Shown piece by piece: positions 63,178 to 64,000 of a stretch of DNA of 64,000 nucleotides. The number at the start of each line of letters is the position of its first letter. The first letter of the stretch is position 1. The notes under the pieces are model-generated. The model made no database searches, was not told where the DNA came from, and was given only the letters and a program-made list of their open reading frames with translations. The stretch is from positions 513,501 through 577,500 of the forward strand of contig NZ_CP149571.1 in the NCBI RefSeq assembly GCF_037890695.1, given 5' to 3'. The DNA comes from Aeromonas jandaei (GTDB lineage Bacteria; Pseudomonadota; Gammaproteobacteria; Enterobacterales; Aeromonadaceae). Both the position numbers and the translations under genes were made by a program.

Positions 63178-64000
63178 TATTTCAGCTCCTCCAGGGTCTT
63201 GAGCAGCGGGGTCAGGTGTTCGCGGGCCAGCGCCTGCAACTGACCAAGCACCTCGTCATCGAGTTCGGGGAAGCAGCGGGCAACGTAAGGATCTTGCCCC
63301 TCCCCATTGATCATCCAGCCGCCGTTGAAACGGGTGAGAGCCGCCTTGTCGGCCGCCTCCGGCTTGTCGGGATCCTTCTCGATCGCCTTGAGCCAATCCC
63401 ATGCGGTGTTGGGGAAGAAGGGCAGCGGCCGCTTCATCCCCTGCGCCCAGCACGCCACCAGCGCCGCCAGCTTGGGCCGCGCCTCGTCGGCCGACAGCGC
63501 AGGCAGGCGCAGACTCTGCTTGGCATCGAACAGCAGAGTGTCGCCGGGGGCGCCGCTCAATGAGAGGCAGAGGTGCTGGATCCAGCCCAGCAGCAGATCC
63601 TTGCCGTTGAAGCTGCCGGGTTTGACCACCAGCAAACGCCCCTTCTGGGTGTCGATCCACCCTTGCAGCTGGCCCTGAGTGAGGGAGATATCGATCTCCA
63701 CCGCCTGCTTTTCTGACTCATTGGCAACAACCCATGGCCGCAGCCGATCCGCCAGCTTGCCCATCTCGGCATCCAGATCGTCCAGCAGCAGGCTGCCGAA
63801 CCACCCTTGCGGCAGCAGGCCGGTGAGCTGCAACCGCTCGCGACGCTCGGTACTTTCACCTTCCGCCAGATGGGCATCAAGCAGCAGATCTTTCAGCTGA
63901 TAATGTTGCAGGCCATCCAGCTCGAACGGCTCGCTGTCCTCGATGTTGGCCTCGTTCAGTTCAAACCACACCTTGAGGCGGCGGTTGAGGAAATATTTGG
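63177..64000 (-). CDS. recC: Exodeoxyribonuclease V gamma subunit RecC, 5' part outside window
   Basis: The Chi-scanning subunit of RecBCD. The frame is open to the right edge of the window and reads KYFLNRRLKVWFELNEANIEDSEPFELDGLQHYQLK, so this is the C-terminal ~270 residues of a protein of more than 1100. A GTG near 63971 is internal and is not a start. LPFFPNTAWDWLKAIEKDPDKPEAADKA and CFPELDDEVLGQLQALA are in the C-terminal region. First gene of the recCBD operon. Confidence 0.93.
   Translation of the reverse strand, partial: KYFLNRRLKVWFELNEANIEDSEPFELDGLQHYQLKDLLLDAHLAEGESTERRERLQLTGLLPQGWFGSLLLDDLDAEMGKLADRLRPWVVANESEKQAVEIDISLTQGQLQGWIDTQKGRLLVVKPGSFNGKDLLLGWIQHLCLSLSGAPGDTLLFDAKQSLRLPALSADEARPKLAALVACWAQGMKRPLPFFPNTAWDWLKAIEKDPDKPEAADKAALTRFNGGWMINGEGQDPYVARCFPELDDEVLGQLQALAREHLTPLLKTLEELK

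Overview
The window looks like chromosomal DNA of a GC-rich gammaproteobacterium, most probably Aeromonas. The evidence is hemCDXY, lptFG divergent from pepA-holC-valS, recCBD, a tRNA-Leu, a secreted lipase with its foldase, and E. coli-like regulators such as SgrR. The species call is inference; no ribosomal RNA gene or marker search was available. Most of the sequence is ordinary core genome with short intergenic gaps and many clear intrinsic terminators.

Layout. 1-3.7 kb: end of hemC, then hemD, hemX and hemY in one overlapping operon. 3.7-10.4 kb: a cysteine-cluster protein, glpX with a decayed second copy of its 3' end, a porin behind a Pho box, a solute-binding protein, an EamA permease and a YjeM-like permease. 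10.6-16.7 kb: pbpG, a membrane acyltransferase, a Fur-box TonB receptor with a PepSY membrane protein, tRNA-Leu(CAA) and an RDD protein. 16.7-24.2 kb: lptG, lptF, pepA, holC, valS. 24.2-29 kb: a cation exchanger gene broken by an in-frame TGA and preceded by a yybP-ykoY (manganese) riboswitch, a SieB-like membrane protein, AraC/GyrI and AaaT-like genes, GrpB, a 35-residue basic ORF and a DUF1496 protein. 29-36.6 kb: a repeat-rich lipoprotein, a solute-binding protein, a LuxR regulator, tyrS, lipase and foldase, a secreted unknown and a thioesterase. 36.6-44.7 kb: sgrR with a divergent 58-residue SgrT-like ORF, metY behind a MetJ-type operator, a GST, an EamA permease, DUF2214, a Cache-GGDEF protein and a HAD phosphatase. 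44.8-50.4 kb: an ABC transporter/phosphodiesterase operon and its divergent GntR/UTRA regulator, each with its own Pho box. 50.4-55.6 kb: an XRE-type regulator, dcuC, a long noncoding region, an outer-membrane barrel and a PAS-GGDEF protein. 55.8-57.5 kb: a short repeat element and an AT-rich, probably acquired pentapeptide-repeat gene split by one in-frame TGA. 57.5-64 kb: recD, recB and the 3' part of recC.

How the parts work together. Phosphate starvation is the best supported theme. Three promoters (porin, ABC operon, GntR gene) have CTGTCA-type repeats on an 11-bp pitch with a -10-like hexamer exactly 10 bp downstream. They suggest a PhoB-driven route: porin, periplasmic binding protein, ABC importer, cytoplasmic phosphodiesterase. 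Other control signals seen are a Fur box, a MetJ operator, the yybP-ykoY riboswitch and the SgrR/SgrT locus for sugar-phosphate stress.

Most worth following up: the SgrT-like ORF, the riboswitch on a TGA-interrupted exchanger, the geometry of the Pho promoters, the silently diverged glpX tail, an orphan terminator that may end a small RNA near 51.5 kb, and the split pentapeptide-repeat gene. I saw no CRISPR array, complete prophage, insertion sequence or integron.
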